Below are positions 13,671 to 21,354 of a stretch of DNA of 21,847 nt, piece after piece. Each line of letters begins with the position of its first letter. Positions within the stretch are counted from its first letter, which is position 1. Under the pieces are notes generated by a model. It searched no databases, was not told the origin of the DNA, and was given only the letters and a program-made list of their open reading frames with translations. A program made the translations under genes and the position numbers. Origin of the DNA: Syntrophomonadaceae bacterium (GTDB lineage Bacteria > Bacillota_D > Dethiobacteria > DTU022); assembly GCA_003551865.1 (NCBI GenBank), contig PUNU01000131.1, positions 1 to 21,847 on the forward strand. Reading direction: 5' to 3'.

Positions 13671-14732
13671 ATGCAGTGCAGGCAGTGCCTGTTGACCGGG
13701 GTAACGGTCAGTGAGGCAGTCGGATTTTGCCGAACCTGTATTTTAAAGGGTCGGGAAGAGACAGAGGAAAAGCTTAAAGCCGTGCATGAACAAGTGCGCC
13801 GCCGCTACGGCCTTCCTCCACAGCCCCCGAGAGTAGAGAGTGCGCCGCAGTGCCGTATCTGCAGCCGTTCCTGCAGTCCCGGCGAGGGCGAGAAAGGCTA
13901 CTGCGGTCTGCGGGAAAACCGGGAAAACCGTCTAAAACACCTTGCCGGTGTGCCCTCCAAAGGCCTGCTCGAGTTTTATTTTGATCCTTTGCCGACCAAT
14001 TGTGTAGCTGATTTTGTCTGCCCGGCCCGGGAGGTTAATTATCATGGCCGGAAGAACCTGGCCGTATTTTACGGTGCCTGTACATTAAACTGCCTTTTTT
14101 GCCAGAACTGGCATTACCGCACCCTGACCGGGCGGCTAAGACCCCTTTACAGCGCTGAGGAACTGGCCAATCAGGTGGATGAAAGCACCGCCTGCATCTG
14201 CTTTTTCGGCGGCGATCCGGCCCCGCAGGTACCCCATGCCCTCGCAGCGGCCCGCAGGGCTTTGAAAAAACGCCCCGATCTGTTTATTTGCTGGGAGACC
14301 TCGGGCTTGATGAAGAAAGAATTTCTGCAAAAAATGACCGCTTACTCACTGCAAAGCGGCGGCACCCTCAAATTTGATATAAAAGCGTACCATCCTTCGC
14401 TGTACTATGCTCTTAGCGGAAGTGACAACCGGCAGGTCCTGGAAAATTTTGCTTACTGCGCCCGGTTCGGCAGGGAAAAAGGTGTGACCCTGGCCGTAGC
14501 CAGCACCCTCCTTGTGCCGGGATATGTAGAAGAGGATGAAGTATACGCCATCGCTTCGTTTATAGCCGCTCAAGATCCCGACACTCCCTACTCTCTTCTT
14601 GGATTTTTCCCTCGTTTCCAGATGCAGGATCTGCCGCCGACCAGCCGCCGTCAGGCCGAAGCCTGTTACCGGGCGGCCAGGCAGGCCGGGTTAACAAGGG
14701 TCAACCTTGGTAATGAGCATCTCCTGCTTTGA
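13671..14732 (+). CDS. Radical SAM protein (PflA-like), cytoplasmic, with extra N-terminal CxxC pairs
   Basis: The 353-residue protein has no signal peptide, unlike the two other radical SAM genes here. An N-terminal zinc-ribbon-like region holds C3-x2-C6 and C20-x2-C23. The auxiliary motif is C61, C64, C68, C78 (CRICSRSC... KGYC), and C111/C117 add further potential cluster ligands. The radical SAM motif is C137-x3-C141-x2-C144 in GACTLNCLFCQNW, and an FFGGDPAPQ segment is where SAM-binding glycines sit. Length and layout match uncharacterised PflA-like proteins in anaerobes. AAGGGGGT precedes the ATG. Its target is unknown; neighbouring genes encode an amidohydrolase, a lipoprotein and an AOR, none an obvious glycyl-radical enzyme. 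Confidence 0.85.
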   Translation: MQCRQCLLTGVTVSEAVGFCRTCILKGREETEEKLKAVHEQVRRRYGLPPQPPRVESAPQCRICSRSCSPGEGEKGYCGLRENRENRLKHLAGVPSKGLLEFYFDPLPTNCVADFVCPAREVNYHGRKNLAVFYGACTLNCLFCQNWHYRTLTGRLRPLYSAEELANQVDESTACICFFGGDPAPQVPHALAAARRALKKRPDLFICWETSGLMKKEFLQKMTAYSLQSGGTLKFDIKAYHPSLYYALSGSDNRQVLENFAYCARFGREKGVTLAVASTLLVPGYVEEDEVYAIASFIAAQDPDTPYSLLGFFPRFQMQDLPPTSRRQAEACYRAARQAGLTRVNLGNEHLLL

Positions 14733-14883
14733 ACAGTTAAACAGCCGGCACGAAAGTCAAACAATAATCTGTAAAAAGGGATAACATTTGCCGTGTAGAA
14801 TAGAAAAAATGAAGAAAAGAAACTGTATCGTCCCCCCATCGGTCTAATGGACAAGTATAATTCTGATGTGCGGGGTGAATTAA

Positions 14884-15462
14884 GTGTTTAAAAAATTGAG
14901 TTTGCTTGTTTTTGCTGTTCTGGTTCCGGTTTTACTGTTTGCCACCGGCTGTGGTGGAGAACCACCGGCTGCCCAAAATGATCGGCCAATCCCGGAGCAG
15001 GAACTGCCGGACATGGCCGAGTTGGAAGAAAAAGGCATTTCACTGCACAGCATGTGGGAGGAAGGCGGTGTTTTATACTTCAGCGGTTCGGGGATGGATC
15101 AGCGGGCCCTGGAAATTATCACCGCTGTAGTGGAAGATGAAAGGCCGATAAAAGTTTTCGAACAGCCGGAATCGCTGTTTATCCGGGGGACAATTAAAGA
15201 AATTAGTCCCGCTGAAAATAGCGGCAGCCTGGGGACTCTCTATGTTGAAGGGGAAGATAAAGCTGATACCGAGACTGATGCCGCTTATGTAACCATAAGT
15301 CAGGTTACCCGTATATTAAAGCCGGTGGAAAACGGGTTGCGCGCGCTTCCTTTTGCCGAGTTCGAAGAGGGAATGGAAGTGGAAGTTAAAATTACCGGTA
15401 TTGTTTTGGAGTCTTACCCGCCCCGGGCGGGCGCAAGCACGGTAACTATCAAGCAGGATTAA
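14884..15462 (+). CDS. Lipoprotein with DUF3221-like domain
   Basis: The 192-residue protein has signal peptide FKKLSLLVFAVLVPVLLFA and lipobox FATGC with Cys23, so it should be anchored on the outer face of the membrane. The C-terminal half (about residues 95-190) resembles the small beta-barrel DUF3221 proteins: IRGTIKEISP, AYVTISQVTRI, FEEGMEVEVKITG and ESYPPRAGAS. These are known only as small secreted proteins of Firmicutes. The start is GTG with GGGGTGA a few bases upstream; a TATAAT lies at 14856-14861 without a clear -35. The AOR gene follows 35 bases later, so the two are likely co-transcribed. Whether the lipoprotein serves the AOR or the radical SAM genes is unknown. Confidence 0.75.
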   Translation: MFKKLSLLVFAVLVPVLLFATGCGGEPPAAQNDRPIPEQELPDMAELEEKGISLHSMWEEGGVLYFSGSGMDQRALEIITAVVEDERPIKVFEQPESLFIRGTIKEISPAENSGSLGTLYVEGEDKADTETDAAYVTISQVTRILKPVENGLRALPFAEFEEGMEVEVKITGIVLESYPPRAGASTVTIKQD

Positions 15463-15497
15463 GACAGGCGGCAAAATAACGGATAGGAGGAATTGAG

Positions 15498-17396
15498 ATG
15501 GCTGTTTTTCCGGATGCAAATGTTCTCGATGTCGATTTAAGCAGCGGCCAGGTTAATAAAAAGGTAATTCCCGGGGAAATTTACCGGCTTTACCCCGGCG
15601 GTTCCGCCCTGGGGCTTTATCTTTTACTGCAGGAGATGGAAGTGGGGGTGGATCCTCTTTCCCCGGGCAACGTCCTGGTTATGGCGGTATCTCCTTTGAA
15701 CGGCCTGCCAATCAGCGGCCTCAACAGGATGGTCATTGCGACCAAAAGCCCCCTGACCGGGACTGCGGGTGACAGCCAGTCCGGCGGGTTTTTCCCCGTA
15801 GAGCTAAAAGCCAACGGTTGGGACGCCGTGATGTTCCGGGGACGGGCGCAAAATCCTGTTTATCTCTATATTAACGGTGAAGAAGCCGAACTGCGCGATG
15901 CACGGCCCGCCTGGGGCAAGGTTACCGGAGAAACCGAGGAATATATTAAGAAGGACCTCGGCAAAACAGATCTGCATATTGCCCAGATTGGGCCGGCCGG
16001 CGAAAACCTGGTCAAGTATGCCGCGGTTCTCAATATGTGTAACCGGGCCAATGGCAGAAACGGTACAGGGGCGGTGATGGGCTCAAAAAACCTCAAGGCC
16101 GTGGCGGTAGAGAAAGGAAAGAAACAGAAACCGCATAACAGGGAAAAATTCAGGGAAGCGGCCGGCAATGCCAGGCAGATGATTGAGAACAACACCTTGA
16201 TCGCCGGCCTGGCGGAGCACGGTACCGACAGCATCCTGATCAGTATGAACCTGGAAGGATTCCTGGCCACCAGGAACTGGACTTCGGGCTGGTTTCCGGT
16301 GGGAGCGGAAAAGATCACCGGAACGACCATGACCGAAACAATTTTAAAAGAGAGGGATACCTGTTACGGTTGTGCTGTAAAATGCAAAAGGGTGGTCGAA
16401 GTGCCCGGGAAGGTCGATCCTTTTTACGGCGGGCCGGAATATGAAACCTGTGCTACTTTCGGCTCTTACTGCGGGATTGACAACCTCGAGGCCATAGCTC
16501 ATGCCAATCAACTCTGCAACATGTACGGGCTTGATACCATATCCTGCGGTGCGACGATCGCTTTTGCCATGGAATGTTTCGAAAAAGGTTTGATCGGACC
16601 GGACGATACTGACGGGCTGGAGCTAAAATTTGGCAGCGAAAAAGTCCTGCCTTCTTTAATAGAGATGATTGCCGAGAGGAGAGGTTTTGGAGATCTGCTG
16701 GCGGAAGGCAGTGCGGAAGCCGCCCGCCGCATTGGTAAAGGGGCCGAGGATTTATGTATGACCGTCAAAGGCCAGGAACTGCCCGCGCACATGCCCCAGC
16801 AAAAACCTTCTTTGGGTTTAATCTATGCGGTTAACCCTTTTGGGGCCGATCATCAATCCAGCGCCCATGATCCGGATTTAACCGCCCATCCGGAGAGCAG
16901 TATCCGTAAATTTCTTTATCAGATCGGTGTTTGGAAGGGCTATAAACCGGATCAGCAAGTTATAGACTCGGAAAAAGTGCGTTTTGCCTTTAACAGCCAG
17001 TGCTTTTATGCCCTTGCCGACACCCTCTGTTTGTGTCAGTTTGTTTGGGGTCCCTGCTGGCAGCTTTACGGGCCCTCCGATCTTGTGGATATCTGCCGTT
17101 ACGGGTTGGGGTGGGATACTTCGGTATATGAGCTGATGCTCGTTGGTGAAAGGCGCATAAACATGATGCGTTATTTTAACGCTCGCGAAGGGTTTACCCG
17201 CGGTGACGACGTATTACCGGAGCGTCTCTTTAGGCCGCTTCCGGACGGGCCCTCGGAAGAGGTTTGCCTGGACAAAAAAGAAATCGATTTCGCCAGGGAC
17301 CTGTATTACCAGTTTGCCGGGTGGGATCCGGGTACTGGCAATCCCACCGTTACCACCTTAAGGAGGCTTTCCCTGGAATGGCTTATTGATCGGTAA
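15498..17396 (+). CDS. Aldehyde:ferredoxin oxidoreductase family protein (tungsten/molybdenum pterin enzyme)
   Basis: AOR-family enzymes oxidise aldehydes to acids, or the reverse, with ferredoxin, using a bis-pterin W or Mo centre and a 4Fe-4S cluster. The 632-residue length is normal. The cluster ligands are visible as C289-x2-C292-x3-C296 (CYGCAVKC), and a distal Cys near 511-513 (DTLCLCQF). GGPEYET at about 311-317 holds the conserved active-site Glu region, and NPFGADH (446-452) the conserved His. The N-terminus (LDVDLSSGQV, GGSALGLYLL) is typical. The strong ribosome binding site ATAGGAGGA precedes the ATG. No other tungsten-enzyme subunit lies alongside, so it appears to be a stand-alone homodimeric type. 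The aldehyde substrate is not inferable. Confidence 0.93.
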   Translation: MAVFPDANVLDVDLSSGQVNKKVIPGEIYRLYPGGSALGLYLLLQEMEVGVDPLSPGNVLVMAVSPLNGLPISGLNRMVIATKSPLTGTAGDSQSGGFFPVELKANGWDAVMFRGRAQNPVYLYINGEEAELRDARPAWGKVTGETEEYIKKDLGKTDLHIAQIGPAGENLVKYAAVLNMCNRANGRNGTGAVMGSKNLKAVAVEKGKKQKPHNREKFREAAGNARQMIENNTLIAGLAEHGTDSILISMNLEGFLATRNWTSGWFPVGAEKITGTTMTETILKERDTCYGCAVKCKRVVEVPGKVDPFYGGPEYETCATFGSYCGIDNLEAIAHANQLCNMYGLDTISCGATIAFAMECFEKGLIGPDDTDGLELKFGSEKVLPSLIEMIAERRGFGDLLAEGSAEAARRIGKGAEDLCMTVKGQELPAHMPQQKPSLGLIYAVNPFGADHQSSAHDPDLTAHPESSIRKFLYQIGVWKGYKPDQQVIDSEKVRFAFNSQCFYALADTLCLCQFVWGPCWQLYGPSDLVDICRYGLGWDTSVYELMLVGERRINMMRYFNAREGFTRGDDVLPERLFRPLPDGPSEEVCLDKKEIDFARDLYYQFAGWDPGTGNPTVTTLRRLSLEWLIDR

Positions 17397-17436
17397 TCGA
17401 GGCTGCTGTCTGTTTCTCGATGACTTGTTCCCTGAT

Positions 17437-17458
17437 TTCGCTTGTCCGCAAAAGCGAA
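17437..17458 (+). terminator. Possible terminator downstream of the AOR gene
   Basis: A 7-bp stem TTCGCTT (17437-17443) with AAGCGAA (17452-17458) and an 8-nt loop lies 40 bases after the AOR stop. It is followed by GTTGTTTGG, only a poor T tract. Confidence 0.35.
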
Positions 17459-17517
17459 GTTGTTTGGATACCGGCGTAGTGTCACAACTTATCCAAGTTA
17501 AAGGGAGGGTTTATCGA

Positions 17518-17676
17518 ATGCCTGATTTTGGTGACGCTTTTTCAGGCATGGCTGCCGATCGCAAGCTAACTCATGAAGAACTGGTGTTGTTAAGGGATTG
17601 TTTTAATTTCATTTATTCCGGCCAGTCCGGCAGCATTTTTTGTGACTTCTTCTGCCGCTTTGAACCAAATGGCTGA
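17518..17676 (+). CDS. Short 52-residue ORF, possible N-terminal remnant of a ferritin-like (rubrerythrin/encapsulated ferritin type) protein
   Basis: AAAGGGAGGG lies about 7-8 bases before this ATG, making it a better start than the ATG 44 codons upstream that overlaps the AOR stop region. The first 22 residues, MPDFGDAFSG followed by MAADRKLTHEEL, closely resemble, from memory, the opening of ferritin-like proteins of Firmicutes that continue into an AAEYEAIQLY helix. Here the next residues (VLLRDCFNFIYSGQSG...) diverge completely and no iron-ligand Glu or His motif follows. I read it as a decayed or 3'-replaced gene, though a real small protein is possible. The function of the current product is not inferable. 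Confidence 0.45.
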   Translation: MPDFGDAFSGMAADRKLTHEELVLLRDCFNFIYSGQSGSIFCDFFCRFEPNG

Positions 17677-17685
17677 AAATTTGTT

Positions 17686-17713
17686 TTGACTCATTGATGT
17701 TTTATGTTAAGAT
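17686..17713 (+). promoter_or_regulatory. Sigma-A-type promoter candidate upstream of the glycoside hydrolase
   Basis: TTGACT (17686-17691) and TAAGAT (17708-17713) are separated by 16 bases. The -35 is good and the -10 fair. It would start a leader of roughly 190 nt before the TTG start at 17909. Confidence 0.5.
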
Positions 17714-17720
17714 AAAAAAT

Positions 17721-17885
17721 GTAAACCTGCCGCCGGCAGTCCGAGCCTGTGCAGCGGTTTTTATTGGAACTCCAGGGAACATCCCGGCCATCTAAGCTGT
17801 AAGCTTAATCGGATCAAGGTGGCCGTGGAGGACCTTTTGGCGATCATTTTTTATACTTTTGTCTGCAGCTTAAAGTTTATGCTGT
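17721..17885 (+). promoter_or_regulatory. Hairpin-rich 5' leader of the glycoside hydrolase gene
   Basis: Several stems can be drawn. An outer AAACC/GGTTT pair closes the first hairpin, in about 17723-17760. GGGA (17775-17778) pairs with TCCC (17782-17785). GGCCATC (17786-17792) pairs with GGTGGCC (17818-17824), and encloses TAAGC (17793-17797) with GCTTA (17803-17807). AAGGT (17816-17820) can instead pair with ACCTT (17832-17836), which would disrupt the GGCCATC stem and precede a T-rich stretch. This is the geometry of an attenuator or riboswitch, but I recognise no known class. Confidence 0.35.
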
Positions 17886-17908
17886 AATCGAAGAGAGGAT
17901 CAAATATT

Positions 17909-20353
17909 TTGTACCTGATACCGTTCGTTGTAGTTTTCTTGCTGGCGTTTTGGTTTATATACCACAAACAGATCCAAAACATGGTGCGCCCGCTAAAGTG
18001 CTACGCCGATTATACCGGAGCACCGCATTATATTGCCGGTAGTACCAGCGGTTCCCCGTTGAGCGAGCTGGGCAGTCACTGCGGCTTTAAGTCGGTGTCG
18101 GAAAGGAAGGCGGCGTCATGTTATGCCCTTTTTGCCACCATTACATCATTTGCGGCCGGCCGGCTCTTAGATTTCGCTACCTGCCTTTACAGCGATGACG
18201 GCCGATCATATTTTAAATCACCCGGGAGCAGGGAAGTAAAACTGCGTCCGTACTGCATCGAAGAATGGTCGGATGACAATGGATTTCAACAGCACAGCAG
18301 GCTCTACTTTCTTCAGCGCAACCTTGCCGTGCTGGAAACAGAGTGGAAGGCAAGCACTAATTCTGTCAGAATAAAGCCGGCCTGTTATGTCATTCCGACC
18401 GTGGGACGTGACCTGGAGAACCCCTACCCTCATTTTAACGGGTTTTCGTTTTACGGGGAAAAAGGATCCGGACTGCAGTTTTCCAATCACCACCGCCTGC
18501 CCGGCCAGAAGTTTTATGCTTATTTTCTGCCTTCCAGCGGCGGTGTTTCAGGAAAGAAAGAAATTCAGGGGTCCTGGTTTGATTTAAAACCGGGTCAAAA
18601 GGCCTGCTGGTCGGTTATAATTTCTTTTTCTGCCGACGATGAAAAAAAGGTTGTTGAAAGGGCCGAAAGGGCCCTGCGCAATCTCGAGAGGCTCAAAGTC
18701 GGCGCCGCAAAGCGCTGGGACCGGTTTGAGCTGAAGCTCCCGACACCTTGCGAATCGAGTGAAAATTATACTAAGGAAGTTCTCAAGCTGGCGGCCTGGG
18801 CCCTGCAGAACAACCTCTATTACCCGCGGGGCAAGATGAAATTCTGGGGCTCGGTTCCTTCCAAGGTATATTTTCCTTTTATTTGGGGTTGGGACACACC
18901 CCAGCACGTGCTCGGCTTGAGCGAATGGAATCCCCAAAAAGCGGGAGATGTGCTGCTTACCCAGCTGGATGCCAATTATTTCGCTCCCCGGAACGCCCGC
19001 TTCAAGCTAAAAATAAAGGGTATCACCTTTATTTCCGGATCTCAACGCAACTTGATTCCAAGCAAGCTGAATGACTGCCTGCGCGGGGTGCTGGACTTTT
19101 ATTCACAGCCGCCCCTGCAGTCCTGGGCCGCGGTGCGTGTCTATGAGCGCTTCAAAAAATCCGAAACAAAAGAACTCTTTCTGCACCGGGTTTTGCCGTC
19201 CCTTAAAGATAACCTGGCCTGGTGGGAAGAAAACAGAAGGCTTAAAAACGGCTTTTTTTCTTATATCAACGGCTTAGAATCAGGCCTTGACGACAGTCCC
19301 CGCTTTTACCCGCCCAGCTTTCTACCCAGCTTTATAATCGGCGTGGTGCCCCGCTTTTTCAGTGCGGTTGATTTAAACTGCTGGTTGTTTCAATCCTATA
19401 TTAATACCGCCTATCTCTGCCGGGAGGCCGGGCAGGATGACAATGCAAAAAGTTACTTTGAGCGCGGTCTTGAGCTGAAAGAGCGGATCGATCAAGAGCT
19501 TTGGTCACCGGAACACGGTGCCTGGCTGGACCGGCGAAACGGTAAATTTATAAAAGTGATCACTCCTTCGGTCTGGTGGCCCGCTTTTGTCGGAGCCGGC
19601 TCGGACCTGGATAAAGTGAAGGCCGTAATTGAAAAATATCTTCTCAATCCCGCAAAATTCTGGGGCTCTTACGGTATTCCAAGTGCAGCTTTTGACGATA
19701 AATCTTACAACAAGCGCAAGGACGGTTACTACTGGCGGGGCCAGATCTGGATGATCAACAATTATTCAGCCCTGGAAGTACTTTTCCGCTTCGGCTATAC
19801 TGAAGAGGCGGAAGAACTGCACAAACGGATAATGAAAACCCTTTATGATTCAAGGGGGTTGTTTGAAACATACAATGCCGAAAACGGAAAAGTAGGTTGG
19901 AGCTCTCGCGGCCCGGGCGACCCGGCCGTGATGCAGTTTGGTATGTCTTCCGGCTGGGCTACCCAGATGCTTTTCTTCCGTTACCAGCACTTCCGCTATA
20001 TTTTCCCCGAGACCAGGGAAATAAGCGGGCATATCCAGTGGGCGGCCACTTTCGACCGTCAGCCCCTGCTTTCTCCTCCAAGCGTAGAAGAAAACCCTCT
20101 CGAAGCGACGTTAAAGGTCAGGGCGGAAGGCGGCCATGGATATGATGTGCCCAGGCTTTATTTGCAGAGCAGCGACGGCAGGCCGCTGCATGAATCTTCC
20201 CTGTTGAGCCTGCGCTTTGAGGATCCAGCAGGCTGTTTACAGAACAATGCCTGCATAATATTCACCTGGAAGGGTGAAAGTTACCGGGTGCGGGCAGATA
20301 AAAATTACCTGTTCAGGCCGCAGTCCCGTTATGAAAAGCTCAGCTCTGCTTGA
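17909..20353 (+). CDS. Membrane-anchored GH63/MGH-like alpha-glycosidase domain protein
   Basis: The 814-residue protein starts with one hydrophobic helix (about 3-18) followed by HK, R and K residues. A beta-rich region (about 30-250) precedes an (alpha/alpha)6-barrel region. Hallmarks are PFIWGWDTPQH (323-333), ESGLDDSPRF (457-466), YYWRGQIWMINNY (607-619) and ETYNAENG (653-660). The second and last lie where GH63-type enzymes keep their acid and base residues. A C-terminal beta domain follows (about 710-810). The TTG start has AGAGAGG about 10 bases upstream. The positive charge after the helix suggests an N-out/C-in anchor, so the catalytic domain could be cytoplasmic. The next gene is a polysaccharide deacetylase 45 bases downstream; the pair may remodel or degrade a cell-envelope polysaccharide. 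The substrate is unknown. Confidence 0.8.
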   Translation: MYLIPFVVVFLLAFWFIYHKQIQNMVRPLKCYADYTGAPHYIAGSTSGSPLSELGSHCGFKSVSERKAASCYALFATITSFAAGRLLDFATCLYSDDGRSYFKSPGSREVKLRPYCIEEWSDDNGFQQHSRLYFLQRNLAVLETEWKASTNSVRIKPACYVIPTVGRDLENPYPHFNGFSFYGEKGSGLQFSNHHRLPGQKFYAYFLPSSGGVSGKKEIQGSWFDLKPGQKACWSVIISFSADDEKKVVERAERALRNLERLKVGAAKRWDRFELKLPTPCESSENYTKEVLKLAAWALQNNLYYPRGKMKFWGSVPSKVYFPFIWGWDTPQHVLGLSEWNPQKAGDVLLTQLDANYFAPRNARFKLKIKGITFISGSQRNLIPSKLNDCLRGVLDFYSQPPLQSWAAVRVYERFKKSETKELFLHRVLPSLKDNLAWWEENRRLKNGFFSYINGLESGLDDSPRFYPPSFLPSFIIGVVPRFFSAVDLNCWLFQSYINTAYLCREAGQDDNAKSYFERGLELKERIDQELWSPEHGAWLDRRNGKFIKVITPSVWWPAFVGAGSDLDKVKAVIEKYLLNPAKFWGSYGIPSAAFDDKSYNKRKDGYYWRGQIWMINNYSALEVLFRFGYTEEAEELHKRIMKTLYDSRGLFETYNAENGKVGWSSRGPGDPAVMQFGMSSGWATQMLFFRYQHFRYIFPETREISGHIQWAATFDRQPLLSPPSVEENPLEATLKVRAEGGHGYDVPRLYLQSSDGRPLHESSLLSLRFEDPAGCLQNNACIIFTWKGESYRVRADKNYLFRPQSRYEKLSSA

Positions 20354-20398
20354 AAAGAGGCACAGATCATTTACTCAGTTGCTGCAGGAGGTATAGCT

Positions 20399-21268
20399 TT
20401 GTTAGTTGACTTGTTGGTGCGCGGGTTGATAGCGATGATTTTTATTTCCGGTTCAGTCGTGATCAGCTACTTCATTACCCGTTTAATTGCTTTCCTGGTA
20501 CCCTTTGTTTTTTTAAGCGAGTTTTTTTTGTGGACCGGAACCGTTATAATTTCGGCCCTGCTGTTGATGGGGGTGGCTTATTCTTATGTTTATCATGGAT
20601 TTGGCGCTCAGACCGATATAGTCCGCAGGAGGCCTTCAGCAGGGGGCAGAGTCGTTTTAACTTTTGACGACGGTCCAAGCGGCAATTACACGCCGCAGGT
20701 CCTGAAGATATTGTCCGAAAAGGGGGCACGGGCTACTTTTTTCCTGGTGGGCACTCATGTTGAGAAGTACCCTGATATAGCGAAACAAATTGTTGAAGAA
20801 GGCCACGAAGTGGGCAATCATACCTACGGGCATATTACGGTGCCAAATTCGCCGCCTCCTCAGCTGGCTGCCCAGATTATGCGCACCAACCTGGTTATCC
20901 TTCAGCATACAGGTGTGTATCCCCAGTATTTAAGACCCCCCAGGGGGCTGTACGATATGCGCATGCGCCGTATCGCCAAGCTTTTAGGCCAGGAGCTGAT
21001 CCTTTGGAGCCTCTCTTCCCAGGATTGGCATCCCCGGGCTACGACAGACGGTGTGGTTCGCCGAGTTGTAAACCGGGCCGCCGGTGGAGATATTATTCTA
21101 TTTCACGACAGTGGTTCGATGTTGAGCAGTGAAGGTGCAAACCGCCGGCCCACGGTCGAGGCCCTGGGCCCGATTATCGACGGCTTGCGTGCAAAAGGGC
21201 TGGAAATTGTCCCCCTCGAGGAATTTATGATTTACCCGGCCGAAGAAACGCGGCGGCTGTCCGGTTGA
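20399..21268 (+). CDS. Membrane-anchored polysaccharide deacetylase (NodB domain)
   Basis: The protein removes acetyl groups from N-acetylated sugars of an envelope polysaccharide or peptidoglycan. It has 289 residues. Residues 1-65 form two or three hydrophobic helices, and a NodB domain follows from about residue 83. All five NodB motifs are visible: TFDDGP (88-93, with catalytic and metal Asp), HTYGH (141-145, metal His pair), LRPPRG (motif 3), SSQDWHP (motif 4) and ILFHD (motif 5). An active metal-dependent deacetylase is therefore expected. The start is TTG with GCAGGAGGT at proper spacing, 45 bases after the glycosidase gene and likely in its operon. With three helices and an inside N-terminus the catalytic domain would face outside, but topology is uncertain. 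Confidence 0.92.
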   Translation: MLVDLLVRGLIAMIFISGSVVISYFITRLIAFLVPFVFLSEFFLWTGTVIISALLLMGVAYSYVYHGFGAQTDIVRRRPSAGGRVVLTFDDGPSGNYTPQVLKILSEKGARATFFLVGTHVEKYPDIAKQIVEEGHEVGNHTYGHITVPNSPPPQLAAQIMRTNLVILQHTGVYPQYLRPPRGLYDMRMRRIAKLLGQELILWSLSSQDWHPRATTDGVVRRVVNRAAGGDIILFHDSGSMLSSEGANRRPTVEALGPIIDGLRAKGLEIVPLEEFMIYPAEETRRLSG

Positions 21269-21304
21269 ATAATGCTTTTTTAAACCATGCATTTTTCCCT
21301 CCAG

Positions 21305-21316
21305 CCCCGTTAGGGG
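21305..21316 (+). terminator. Weak terminator-like hairpin after the deacetylase gene
   Basis: CCCC-GTTA-GGGG forms a 4-bp stem with a tetraloop, followed by AATGTTTT. It lies 37 bases after the stop and 39 bases before the next start. Confidence 0.3.
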
Positions 21317-21354
21317 AATGTTTTAAATTTGCGCTGCTAAAAGGAGTGAAAAAG

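Noticed and set aside
17811..17860. T-box-like sequence AAGGTGGCCGTGG followed by a T-rich stretch
   Set aside because: It recalls the T-box antiterminator, but the essential TGGNACC core is absent and the downstream gene is a glycosidase, not a tRNA- or amino-acid-related gene.
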